A stretch of 60,597 nt of DNA from BM520 sp964474455 (GTDB lineage: Bacteria; Bacteroidota; Bacteroidia; Bacteroidales; BM520): contig CAYYSU010000013.1 of NCBI GenBank assembly GCA_964474455.1, forward strand, positions 1-60,597. Direction: 5' to 3'. Below are positions 34,560-42,960 of the stretch, piece after piece. Below the pieces are notes generated by a model, which saw nothing but the letters and a program-made list of their open reading frames with translations, was not told the DNA's origin and made no database searches. A program made the translations under genes and the position numbers. The stretch's first letter is position 1, and every line of letters starts with the position of its first letter.

Positions 34560-35866
34560 TGAGCTCCTTTAGAATAGAAGGTGGAGGCAAACTACATGGC
34601 GAGATAATACCTCAGGGTGCAAAAAATGAAGCTCTTCAAATTTTATGTGCACCGCTTCTTACCGATCAGCCCGTTGAGATAAAAAACATCCCTAATATTC
34701 TTGATGTTAACAACCTCATTGGATTACTGCAGGGTATGGGTGTTGAGACAACACGTATCAACGAGGATACTATGATTTTCTGTGCAAAAAACATCAACTT
34801 CGACTATATTCGTTCAGAAGAGTACAGATTAAAAGCCGGGAAAATCCGTGGTTCTATTATGCTTACCGGAGCCATGCTTGCCAGATTTGGCAAAGCATAT
34901 ATTTCAAAGCCCGGTGGTGATAAAATCGGACGACGCAGGCTGGATACCCACTTTACAGGGTTGGAAAAACTGGGAGCTGAGTTTAACTATAACAAAGATC
35001 TCAAAATGTTTGAGGTCGACACTAAAGGCCTAACAGGCGCATATCTTTTACTTGATGAAGCATCGGTAACAGGTACGGCGAATATTATCATGACCGCCGT
35101 AATGGCCAAGGGCAAAACCACAATTTTTAATGCCGCATGTGAGCCTTATATTCTTCAGCTTTGTAATATGCTGCAAAGAATGGGCGCACGAATTGAAGGT
35201 GTTGGCTCTAATCTGCTTAATATATATGGAGTAGATTCTCTATCCGGAACAACCCACACTATGCTGCCGGACATGATCGAAGTGGGCAGTTTTATCGGCC
35301 TTGCTGCTTTGACACAATCAGAGTTAACAATAAAAAATGTTAATGCAGAGCAATTGGGTGTAATTCCTGAGGTTTTCAGAAGACTGGGAGTCTCCATCAT
35401 TCAGAAAGGTGAAGACCTATACATCCCTGCAAAGGAAGAGTATGTGGTAGAGACATTCCTAGACGGATCTATTATGACCATTTCAGATGCTCCGTGGCCA
35501 GGTTTCACTCCTGACCTTATCAGCATTGCTCTTGTGGTGGCGATACAGGCAAAAGGCAGTGTCCTTATACATCAGAAGATGTTTGAAAGCAGGCTTTTCT
35601 TCGTGGATAAGCTCATAGATATGGGAGCCCAGATAATCCTTTGTGACCCACACAGAGCTACCGTAATAGGACTTAATCATAGCAACAACCTCAAAGGTAT
35701 TGAAATGACATCCCCCGACATACGGGCAGGTGTTGCGTTGCTTATTGCTGCACTGTCAGCTAAAGGAACAAGCACCATTCATAATATAGAACAAATCGAT
35801 CGCGGATACCAAAATATCGACCAACGACTCCGTCAACTGAATGCAAAAATCACTAGGATAGATTAA
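34559..35866 (+). CDS. murA: UDP-N-acetylglucosamine 1-carboxyvinyltransferase MurA (Asp in place of the catalytic Cys)
   Basis: 435 residues, the first committed enzyme of peptidoglycan synthesis, transferring enolpyruvate from PEP to UDP-GlcNAc. The KN pair at residues 22-23 and the two inverse alpha/beta domains are present. The loop that holds Cys115 in E. coli (PGGCTIG) reads PGGDKIG here, with Asp121 at the catalytic position. Asp is a known natural substitution that keeps activity and prevents covalent attack by fosfomycin. It is the second gene of a two-gene unit with DUF4290. Confidence 0.96.
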   Translation: MSSFRIEGGGKLHGEIIPQGAKNEALQILCAPLLTDQPVEIKNIPNILDVNNLIGLLQGMGVETTRINEDTMIFCAKNINFDYIRSEEYRLKAGKIRGSIMLTGAMLARFGKAYISKPGGDKIGRRRLDTHFTGLEKLGAEFNYNKDLKMFEVDTKGLTGAYLLLDEASVTGTANIIMTAVMAKGKTTIFNAACEPYILQLCNMLQRMGARIEGVGSNLLNIYGVDSLSGTTHTMLPDMIEVGSFIGLAALTQSELTIKNVNAEQLGVIPEVFRRLGVSIIQKGEDLYIPAKEEYVVETFLDGSIMTISDAPWPGFTPDLISIALVVAIQAKGSVLIHQKMFESRLFFVDKLIDMGAQIILCDPHRATVIGLNHSNNLKGIEMTSPDIRAGVALLIAALSAKGTSTIHNIEQIDRGYQNIDQRLRQLNAKITRID

Positions 35867-35880
35867 TTATCCTTTACTAC

Positions 35881-35909
35881 CTAAACATTTTCAATTCCTG
35901 TATGTTTAG
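35881..35909. repeat. 8-bp perfect inverted repeat between murA and the MscS gene
   Basis: CTAAACAT (35881-35888) and ATGTTTAG (35902-35909) are separated by 13 nt. There is no T-run, so it may be an operator or an mRNA hairpin. Confidence 0.4.
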
Positions 35910-35937
35910 TGCTATAACCAAATAAAATACATTCTTT

Positions 35938-36747
35938 ATGGAAAATTTAATTGACTGGATTAATCTCAATGGTGTAACGTACGGCATAAAAATTTTAACA
36001 GCGTTACTAGTTCTTATTATTGGCCTTTGGGTTATCAAATTAATAATGAAGGCCATTAAACGTGCTTTTGAAAAGCGCAACCTGGATCCGTCGCTCAGAC
36101 CTTTCCTTACAGGTATTATCAGCGCACTATTAAAAATAATGCTGGTTATAACTGTTATTAGTATGGTCGGAATACAGATGACATCCTTCATTGCAATACT
36201 CGGTGCTGCCGGTCTTGCTGTTGGTATGGCACTATCAGGCACACTTCAGAATTTTGCCGGTGGAGTAATGATTCTTTTGTTTAAACCCTTTAAAGTAGGT
36301 GATTATATATCAGCTCAGGGTTACGATGGTAGTGTAAAAGAGATCCAAATATTCAACACTCTCCTTACTACTCCTGACAAAAAAACCATTATTATTCCTA
36401 ACGGCGAACTATCAAAAAGCTCCATGGTTAACTTCAGCAAGGAACCTCAACGTCGCGTAGATTTTACCTTTGGCATTGGTTACAACGATGATATTGACAA
36501 AGCCCGCCAGATAATCCTGGACGTTGCAGCAAAGCATGATAAGGTGCTTAATGATCCTGCTCCATTTGTACAAGTTTCAGAACTGGCAGACAGCAGTGTA
36601 AACTTCGCAACTCGCCTTTGGGTAGAAGCAGCCGATTATTGGGATGTATTCTTTTATATGAACGAAAATGTTAAAAAGGAGTTCGACAAGAATAATATCT
36701 CTATTCCTTTCCCACAAACTGACGTACACGTCTATAATCAAAAATAA
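35938..36747 (+). CDS. MscS-family mechanosensitive channel
   Basis: 269 residues, close to E. coli MscS. Three N-terminal transmembrane helices, of which the pore-lining third has the glycine/alanine-rich pattern GAAGLAVGMALSGTLQNFAGG, then the beta domain (FKVGDYISAQGYDGSVKEIQ, IIIPNGELSKSSMVNFS) and the C-terminal vestibule. It releases solutes on hypo-osmotic shock in the inner membrane. Three nt separate it from the next gene. Confidence 0.94.
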   Translation: MENLIDWINLNGVTYGIKILTALLVLIIGLWVIKLIMKAIKRAFEKRNLDPSLRPFLTGIISALLKIMLVITVISMVGIQMTSFIAILGAAGLAVGMALSGTLQNFAGGVMILLFKPFKVGDYISAQGYDGSVKEIQIFNTLLTTPDKKTIIIPNGELSKSSMVNFSKEPQRRVDFTFGIGYNDDIDKARQIILDVAAKHDKVLNDPAPFVQVSELADSSVNFATRLWVEAADYWDVFFYMNENVKKEFDKNNISIPFPQTDVHVYNQK

Positions 36748-36750
36748 ACT

Positions 36751-37629
36751 ATGAACAAAATCGTTTTAACAATCGCATTGAGTATAGCGATAGGTGTGGC
36801 TGTTTTCGCTCAAGAGGAGGCACCACAAAGTACCTGGACAAAAAGTTCGGAAATATCGTTTACTTTTTCGCAGGTATCATTAACAAACTGGGCTGCCGGT
36901 GGTGATGGTTCTGCCGCTCTTAACGCGATGGGTAATTTTGCCATAAACTACAAAGAGGGTAAGGATAGCTGGAAAAACAAGCTGGAACTGGGCTACGGCC
37001 TTGTAAAATCGAAAGATGATATTGCTAAAAAAAGTAATGATAAGATTCTCTTTGAATCAATGTATGGACGTAGGGCTACTGAAAAACTGGACTGGTCAGC
37101 GATGGTTAGTTTCCGTAGCCAGTTCGTAGAGGGTTACAACTATCCTGCCGATGCAGAGAAGGTATTGCTTTCTGATTTTCTGGCTCCCGGATATCTTTTC
37201 GCCAGTGTTGGTATGAACTGGAACCCGGTTGAGTATTTATCGGTATTTTTTGGCCCGGCAACACCAAAACTCACCATTGTTAATGATGATAACCTCTCTG
37301 CGTTGGGTGCTTTTGGTGTAGAACCCGGAGAAAACTCTAGATTTGAATTTGGTGGACTGGCAAAATTCAGTTTCAAAAAAGATCTTTTTGAAAATGTTAA
37401 CCTGGCCAGTGATCTGGAACTTTACTCCAACTACCTCAAGAGTCCTGAAAATATTGACATTATCTGGGATGTGATGATATTTATGAAAATCAACAAATTT
37501 CTCACAGCTAATTTAACTACTAATCTGCTTTATGATGATGATATAATTATCACTGATGCAGACGGCAACGTGGGTCCACGTGTTCAGCTAAAAGAAATTT
37601 TAGGTGTAGGGTTAACGTTCAAATTCTAA
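36751..37629 (+). CDS. Exported DUF3078 domain protein
   Basis: 292 residues with a cleavable signal peptide (MNKIVLTIALSIAIGVAVFA). The mature part begins with WTKSSEISFTFSQVSLTNWAAGGDGS, typical of DUF3078, and shows alternating hydrophobic strands with a C-terminal phenylalanine (GVGLTFKF), as expected for an outer-membrane beta barrel. Function is unknown. It lies 3 nt after the MscS gene and 1 nt before the phosphoesterase. Confidence 0.85.
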   Translation: MNKIVLTIALSIAIGVAVFAQEEAPQSTWTKSSEISFTFSQVSLTNWAAGGDGSAALNAMGNFAINYKEGKDSWKNKLELGYGLVKSKDDIAKKSNDKILFESMYGRRATEKLDWSAMVSFRSQFVEGYNYPADAEKVLLSDFLAPGYLFASVGMNWNPVEYLSVFFGPATPKLTIVNDDNLSALGAFGVEPGENSRFEFGGLAKFSFKKDLFENVNLASDLELYSNYLKSPENIDIIWDVMIFMKINKFLTANLTTNLLYDDDIIITDADGNVGPRVQLKEILGVGLTFKF

Positions 37630-37630
37630 C

Positions 37631-38125
37631 ATGATAATTATCGGAATTATTTCCGACACACATGGATTCCTACATCCCGGTATTGCTGATAAACTCGTTC
37701 AATGCGACGAGATATGGCATGCCGGAGATGTAGGATCTTTTTTTGTCCTGGAAAAAATAAAAGCTCTCGCTCCCCTTAAGGCAGTATATGGAAATATCGA
37801 TAACACTGAAGTGCGTCAGGTTCTTCCCGAATTTCAGCACTTTTCCCGGGAAGGGTTTTCGGTATTCATGACCCATATCGGTGGTTACCCCGGTAGGTAT
37901 GCTCCCGGAATAAAGAAAATACTGGAAACAAAAAAACCCGCTATAATGATAGCAGGTCATAGTCATATCTTAAAAATAATCTATGATGATAAGATGAACC
38001 TGCTACACATTAATCCGGGAGCAGCAGGCAAAACAGGCATCCACACGGTCATCACCATGGTACGTATCACTCTCGACAATGGAGCCATTAAAGATTCCGA
38101 AATAATAGAGTTTCCCCGATATTAA
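37631..38125 (+). CDS. YfcE/MJ0936-type metallophosphoesterase
   Basis: 164 residues with the full calcineurin-like set: GIISDTHGF, HAGDVGSF, YGNIDN, THIGG, AGHSHI and INPGAAG. Members hydrolyse phosphodiesters in vitro; the natural substrate is usually unknown. Last gene of the plus-strand group with MscS and DUF3078. Its stop codon directly touches the stop of the convergent DUF4293 gene, with no terminator between. Confidence 0.9.
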   Translation: MIIIGIISDTHGFLHPGIADKLVQCDEIWHAGDVGSFFVLEKIKALAPLKAVYGNIDNTEVRQVLPEFQHFSREGFSVFMTHIGGYPGRYAPGIKKILETKKPAIMIAGHSHILKIIYDDKMNLLHINPGAAGKTGIHTVITMVRITLDNGAIKDSEIIEFPRY

Positions 38126-38599
38126 CTAGCGTATGCGATCCATTGATTTCACAAGCTTTTCATCCTTGCGAATTCCTCGCAGGGCAAAAGTCAGAAAAAC
38201 AATAGAAGCCACAGGGAAGAACATTCCTTTTGCGGTCACATAATCTGCCTCTAATGCAATTTGATTTTCTATAGTAGGGATGTAATAGAAAAATACAAGG
38301 ATCAAAAAAGCAATTAACAAAGCCATAATAACTCTTACCATTTTCATTTGATGACGGCGTTTTCTATACATAAAAATAGCTAGTAATGGCAGAGTACTAA
38401 GAGCAATCACAAAAACCAGAACAGGAATGGTAAACCCTGACGAGAAAGGTGACGAGGCTTCCGGGGAAATATCTCCAAATGAAAATGCAGATAACTGATA
38501 AGAGATATTACCCCAAAAATCTGCAATAGGAAAAAATAACAGCATGGCCATCATTATTGATGCCAGCAGCAGGTACAAACTTTGAATTCTCTGTAGCAT
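38126..38599 (-). CDS. DUF4293 family membrane protein
   Basis: 157 residues from the ATG at 38599 (MLQRIQSLYLLLASIMMAML), with four predicted transmembrane helices. It resembles the Bacteroidota DUF4293 family: the MLQRIQSLYLL start is typical. Function unknown. The start is fixed by the -7 box further upstream. Commonly found next to rho, as here (divergent). Confidence 0.82.
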   Translation of the reverse strand: MLQRIQSLYLLLASIMMAMLLFFPIADFWGNISYQLSAFSFGDISPEASSPFSSGFTIPVLVFVIALSTLPLLAIFMYRKRRHQMKMVRVIMALLIAFLILVFFYYIPTIENQIALEADYVTAKGMFFPVASIVFLTFALRGIRKDEKLVKSMDRIR

Positions 38600-38616
38600 A
38601 ATTTTAGTATTTTTCG

Positions 38617-38624
38617 CAAAGATA
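38617..38624 (-). promoter_or_regulatory. -7 element TATCTTTG of the DUF4293 gene
   Basis: TATCTTTG on the minus strand, 17 nt upstream of the ATG; a TTG stands about 22 nt further upstream. Confidence 0.6.
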
Positions 38625-38676
38625 CACACCCGCGTAATATTAAAGACAACAAATTATATTTTTATCTGTTATTATA

Positions 38677-38707
38677 TTTGCATATAACAAAAAAAATGTG
38701 ACCTTTG
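38677..38707 (+). promoter_or_regulatory. Promoter of rho
   Basis: TTTG (38677-38680), a 19-nt spacer, and GACCTTTG (38700-38707), one mismatch to TAnnTTTG. The implied leader of about 135 nt holds a CCTTT/AAAGG hairpin and a GTTAC/GTAAC hairpin. Confidence 0.5.
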
Positions 38708-38846
38708 CATTAGTAAAGGATATATAATCAAGGTTATATATTATTTTTTCCATATTAAAAATTCAAATCACAAGTTACATTCTGGTAACAAATCATTCTT
38801 ATAGATTTATAGACACATCACATCTATTATTATAACAAATATCAAT

Positions 38847-40703
38847 ATGTACGATATTCTAGAACTCAACAACAAACTCGTATCAGAGCTTAAGGTTATT
38901 GCTAAAGAGCTAAACATGAAAGGCATAGAAGGCCTAAAAAAACAGGAACTTATCTATAAAATCCTCGATCACCAAGCTCTCAACCCCCACCTTGTAAAGC
39001 AAAAGAAAGAAGCTCCCAAGAAAACGAAAGAGGCTCCCAAGGTCTCCAAAGAAGAAAAAAGTAATGAAACCACTGAGGAGAAACCTCGTAGAAGAGGCAG
39101 ACCCAAGAAAACTGAAAAGCCTGTAGCTAAACCAAAGGAGACACCTGCTGAAGAAAAATTATCAGATGATGAAATGCGATCAAAAAAACCAAGAAAAAGG
39201 CTTTCTGAACCAATAGCATCATCCCGCCCTCCAAGATTCGATAATATTACAGAAGGCGAAACAGAAGAGAAGAAGGCTCCACAGCCACCGGCGAAAACTG
39301 TTAGCGAAGTAAAAACACAGCCACGGGAAAGAAAAGAACAGGCTCCAAAGCAAGATAACCGCTACGAAAAAGTGGATCATCAGGAAAAAGTAATAAGCCC
39401 TGATAAACAGGAAAAAAATGATCGCCCTCGTCGTGAATATCAACAACGTGACGACAAAGACAATCGCGACGACCGCAGAAGAGATACCCGACAGGATACA
39501 CCCGACAATCAAGAGAAACCTGAACGTCAGGAAAAACATGAAGAGAAGAAAGAAGAGAAGAAAAAAGAGAAGTTCTCTTTCGACTTTGACTCCGTGGTTT
39601 CCAGTCAAGGTGTTCTCGAAATTATGCCTGACGGATATGGATTCCTCAGATCAAGCGACTATAACTACCTCAACTCTCCCGATGATATATATGTTTCACA
39701 GTCACAGATCAAACTCTTTGGCCTGAAAACAGGTGATACCGTACAGGGCAGCATTCGCCCCCCAAAAGAGGGCGAGAAATACTTCCCGCTCATCAAGGTT
39801 GAAAAAATTAATGGTAAAATACCTGAAGAGGTACGTGACAGAATTCCTTTTGACTATCTCACGCCTCTCTTCCCGGAAGAAAAATTTAAACTATCGGATC
39901 ATCCAAACGCATCAATAAGCTCACGGATTATAGACCTTTTCACTCCTATTGGAAAAGGTCAGCGTGGCCTTATCGTGGCACAGCCAAAAACAGGTAAGAC
40001 AATGCTGCTTAAAGAGATTGCAAATGCTATCGCTCATAACCATCCTGAATGTTACCTCATGATACTGCTCATTGATGAGCGCCCTGAAGAGGTTACCGAT
40101 ATGGCACGTAGCGTAAAAGCAGAGGTTATTTCATCAACATTCGATGAACCCGCTGACCGCCACGTAAAAATTGCCAACATAGTATTGGAAAAAGCTAAAC
40201 GTATGGTAGAATGCGGACATGATGTGGTAATCCTTCTGGATTCCATTACACGTCTGGCGCGTGCATATAATACTGTATCTCCGGCATCCGGAAAGGTGCT
40301 CTCAGGTGGTGTGGAAGCAAATGCACTTCAAAAACCAAAACGTTTCTTCGGTGCGGCCCGAAACATTGAGCATGGTGGATCACTAACTATCCTGGCAACA
40401 GCTCTCACAGAAACCGGCTCTAAGATGGATGAGGTTATCTTTGAAGAGTTTAAAGGCACAGGTAATATGGAACTTCAGCTTGATCGCAAGCTCTCTAACA
40501 AACGTATCTACCCCGCAGTGGATCTGGTGGCATCATCAACACGCCGCGACGACCTGCTGGTAAGCAAAGAGACACTACAGAGAATCTGGGTTCTCAGAAA
40601 TCACCTTGCAGATATGACATCGCTGGAGGCTATGGATTTTATTAAAGATAGAATTAAATTCACTGCATCAAACGAGGAATTTCTGATATCTATGAATGGA
40701 TAA
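38847..40703 (+). CDS. rho: Transcription termination factor Rho with a long charged insert
   Basis: 618 residues against about 420 in E. coli. Residues 1-48 form the Rho N-terminal helical domain (MYDILELNNKLVSELKVIAK). Residues about 50-248 are a low-complexity K/E/R/P/Q/D-rich insert. The cold-shock-like RNA-binding domain follows (GVLEIMPDGYGFLRSSDYNY), then the ATPase with Walker A AQPKTGKTMLL, Walker B DVVILLDSITRLARAYN, and VLSGGVEANALQKPKRFFGAAR. Rho is a hexameric RNA translocase that ends transcription. Similar inserts in Bacteroides Rho have been reported to be disordered and to drive phase separation. The 3' end overlaps mpl by 14 nt. Confidence 0.97.
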   Translation: MYDILELNNKLVSELKVIAKELNMKGIEGLKKQELIYKILDHQALNPHLVKQKKEAPKKTKEAPKVSKEEKSNETTEEKPRRRGRPKKTEKPVAKPKETPAEEKLSDDEMRSKKPRKRLSEPIASSRPPRFDNITEGETEEKKAPQPPAKTVSEVKTQPRERKEQAPKQDNRYEKVDHQEKVISPDKQEKNDRPRREYQQRDDKDNRDDRRRDTRQDTPDNQEKPERQEKHEEKKEEKKKEKFSFDFDSVVSSQGVLEIMPDGYGFLRSSDYNYLNSPDDIYVSQSQIKLFGLKTGDTVQGSIRPPKEGEKYFPLIKVEKINGKIPEEVRDRIPFDYLTPLFPEEKFKLSDHPNASISSRIIDLFTPIGKGQRGLIVAQPKTGKTMLLKEIANAIAHNHPECYLMILLIDERPEEVTDMARSVKAEVISSTFDEPADRHVKIANIVLEKAKRMVECGHDVVILLDSITRLARAYNTVSPASGKVLSGGVEANALQKPKRFFGAARNIEHGGSLTILATALTETGSKMDEVIFEEFKGTGNMELQLDRKLSNKRIYPAVDLVASSTRRDDLLVSKETLQRIWVLRNHLADMTSLEAMDFIKDRIKFTASNEEFLISMNG

Positions 40704-42033
40704 GTGAGGTGACAACACCTCCGAAATTTCCTGAACTCATTAAAAGAAGCACGCTCTTGCCGTGCTTCTTTGCTTTAATAAAAGCTACAATCTGTTCGGC
40801 ATCATCAACAACAGTAATCCCACCACCAAAAGCCTCATGAACCATGTCGGGTGTCAACGGAGACAATCGCTTATGCTCTATCACACGAGGATTATAATAT
40901 ACCATCGCTTCGTCAGCAGGTTTCATGGAATCATTATATAAGGGCAGAAAATCAGCACTAAGGCTACTGAAAGTATGCAGCTCAAAAACAGCAATGAGTT
41001 TATGTTCAGGGTATTGCTCACGAACAGCTGCTACTGTAGCACGCACCTTCGATGGGGCATGAGCAAAATCACGAAATACTACAGTATCGACATCTTCCCG
41101 AATTTTTTCGAGCCTGTTTGAGGCGCCTGCAAATGACACCATATTGCGATAATACTCCTGACGCGAAAGACCAAGCTGCAGGCATATGAGTGCCGCACCA
41201 TTCAGGTTAAGCATATTATGTTTTCCAAAAACCTGCATGGGGTATTCTGTACCATTATAATGAACAATAGTATGATCTCCATTGACAGAATAATCCGGTG
41301 CCAGATATGGTATCCTGGTGACATTGCTTTTATCATCATCCACAACCTCACACACTACAGGATCTTCAGCACAATAGGCCAGTGTTCCGTTAGGTTCTAT
41401 TGTTTGGAGAAAAACAGAAAATTGTGACATATAGTTATCCCAGGTAGGGAATACATTTTTATGATCCCATTCGATACCGCTAATCAGGGCTACATGAGGC
41501 TTATAAACATGGAACTTCGGCCTGGGATCCAAAGCAGACGTAAGATACTCATCACCTTCAATCACCACAACCTGAGCCTTCCCCGTAAGCTTTACAGTAA
41601 GATCAAAACCGTCAAGCTGCGCACCAACCAGATAGTCACAGTCGATGCCTGATGATTGAAGAGCATGAATAATCATGGATGTGATGGTTGTTTTCCCATG
41701 GCTGCCACCGATGACAACACGCGTTTTATCTTTTGTCTGCTCATATACGAATTCCGGAAAGGAGTAGATCTTCAACCCCAGCTCTTTGGCTCTTTCAAGC
41801 TCGGGATTATCTTCCCGTGCATGCATTCCCAAAATTACAGCATCAAGGTCAGAAGAGATTTTCGCTGCATACCAGCCAAACTGCTCCGGTAATAAGCCGG
41901 TTTCTTTAAGCCTCGACCGGGAAGGGTCGAAAATCTCATCATCAGAACCTGTAACGTGATATCCCTTGTTTTTCAGTGCAATAGCAAGATTATGCATTAC
42001 GGCACCTCCGATAGCAATAAAGTGAATTCGCAT
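40690..42033 (-). CDS. mpl: UDP-N-acetylmuramate:L-Ala-gamma-D-Glu-meso-DAP ligase (Mpl-like)
   Basis: 447 residues, a Mur ligase relative. The N-terminal MRIHFIAIGGAVMHNLA and SDDEIFDPSRS, the ATP-binding GGSHGKTTITSMI, IEGDEYLTS and the C-terminal FRDFAHAPSKV match Mpl, which recycles murein tripeptide by joining it to UDP-MurNAc in the cytoplasm. MurC is the closest alternative, but the N-terminus favours Mpl. It converges on rho with a 14-nt overlap, and its coding sequence contains an 11-bp perfect hairpin that may terminate rho transcripts. Confidence 0.9.
   Translation of the reverse strand: MRIHFIAIGGAVMHNLAIALKNKGYHVTGSDDEIFDPSRSRLKETGLLPEQFGWYAAKISSDLDAVILGMHAREDNPELERAKELGLKIYSFPEFVYEQTKDKTRVVIGGSHGKTTITSMIIHALQSSGIDCDYLVGAQLDGFDLTVKLTGKAQVVVIEGDEYLTSALDPRPKFHVYKPHVALISGIEWDHKNVFPTWDNYMSQFSVFLQTIEPNGTLAYCAEDPVVCEVVDDDKSNVTRIPYLAPDYSVNGDHTIVHYNGTEYPMQVFGKHNMLNLNGAALICLQLGLSRQEYYRNMVSFAGASNRLEKIREDVDTVVFRDFAHAPSKVRATVAAVREQYPEHKLIAVFELHTFSSLSADFLPLYNDSMKPADEAMVYYNPRVIEHKRLSPLTPDMVHEAFGGGITVVDDAEQIVAFIKAKKHGKSVLLLMSSGNFGGVVTSLIHS
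40743..40771 (+). terminator. Candidate terminator of rho inside the mpl coding region
   Basis: AAAGAAGCACG (40743-40753) pairs perfectly with CGTGCTTCTTT (40761-40771) around 7 nt, 40 nt after the rho stop; the T-rich stretch TTCTTTGCTTT follows. A smaller hairpin GAGGTG/CACCTC at 40706-40721 precedes it. Confidence 0.5.
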
Positions 42034-42041
42034 AGTGAGTG

Positions 42042-42070
42042 TTTGTTTTGAACAAACTTACGTAATTTTG
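42042..42070 (+). promoter_or_regulatory. Promoter of the MBL-fold hydrolase gene
   Basis: TTTG (42042-42045), 17-nt spacer, TAATTTTG (42063-42070); ATG at 42096. Confidence 0.5.
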
Positions 42071-42095
42071 ACTTCTTATATACAAAAATATAACG

Positions 42096-42935
42096 ATGGA
42101 ATTAATATCATTAATAACAGAAGAGTGGCGCATGGATGCCGGAGCAGCTTTCGGCGTAATTCCAAAATCGCTTTGGAGCAAAGTCTATCCCGGTGATGAT
42201 GATAACCTTTTGCAATTGTGCAACAGGCTTTTAGTCATAAAAACCAAAAACAGAGTCGTACTCATTGATACAGGCTACGGCAATAAGCAGACAGAGAAGT
42301 ATTACAAGTATAAATATATTACTAGAAGGATTGAAATCGCCGATGCTCTGCAGCAAAAAAATATTTCGGCATCTGACATCACCGACGTGCTTCTTACGCA
42401 TCTCCACGATGACCATGCGGGAGGAGCCACAGAATATGTTGATAATGTAGTTAATGAGGTGTTCCCCAATGCACATTATTGGGTTAGCAAGGCGCAGTGG
42501 GACTGGGCTCACAATCCCAATAAAAGGGAGCGTGCGGCATATTTTCCGGAGAATCATAAAATTCTTAAAGATAGTGGAAGAATCACTTTCATTGATGAAG
42601 AGGGAGAACATATTCCCGGCATCTGTTTCCGAATTTACGACGGTCACACCCGCGGGCAGATTATTCCTGAGATACGCTACAACGGCAAAAAAATCTTTTA
42701 CATGGCCGACTTCATACCATCCTCAGCACATATTCCGCTGGTATATATCGCATCGGTGGATGTGGAGCCATTGAAAGTGCTTATCGAGAAAGAGGCGTAC
42801 CTTATAGAGGCAGCGAAAGAGGGTCACATCTTATTCTTCGAGCACGACCAATACTTCGAAGCGTGCACAGTGAAACAGACGGATAAGGGGTTTGCCGTAA
42901 AGGAACGGGGAACGTTGATGGAGATGATTGGCTAA
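42096..42935 (+). CDS. MBL-fold metallo-hydrolase
   Basis: 279 residues, cytoplasmic (no signal peptide). The metal-binding HLHDDHAGG motif (residues about 108-116), a strand with VVLIDTGYGNKQ before it, the histidine in DGHTRGQIIPE and the aspartate in YMADFIPSSAHIP define a dinuclear metallo-beta-lactamase fold of the lactonase-like branch. Substrate cannot be assigned. It stands alone between mpl (divergent) and the lipoprotein gene (convergent). Confidence 0.88.
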   Translation: MELISLITEEWRMDAGAAFGVIPKSLWSKVYPGDDDNLLQLCNRLLVIKTKNRVVLIDTGYGNKQTEKYYKYKYITRRIEIADALQQKNISASDITDVLLTHLHDDHAGGATEYVDNVVNEVFPNAHYWVSKAQWDWAHNPNKRERAAYFPENHKILKDSGRITFIDEEGEHIPGICFRIYDGHTRGQIIPEIRYNGKKIFYMADFIPSSAHIPLVYIASVDVEPLKVLIEKEAYLIEAAKEGHILFFEHDQYFEACTVKQTDKGFAVKERGTLMEMIG

Positions 42936-42960
42936 TCGCTAAGGGCAGATCAGCGCCTTG

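Noticed and set aside
36751..37629. DUF3078 protein as a TonB-dependent receptor or porin
   Set aside because: No TonB box or plug domain; at 292 residues it is far too short for a TonB receptor.
39219..39608. Hydrophobic minus-strand frame in rho (129 codons)
   Set aside because: Phenylalanine/leucine-rich only because the sense strand encodes a lysine/glutamate-rich insert.
42096..42935. MBL hydrolase as a specific AHL lactonase
   Set aside because: The HxHxDH fold is shared by many substrates and no quorum-sensing gene is nearby, so a specific name is unsupported.
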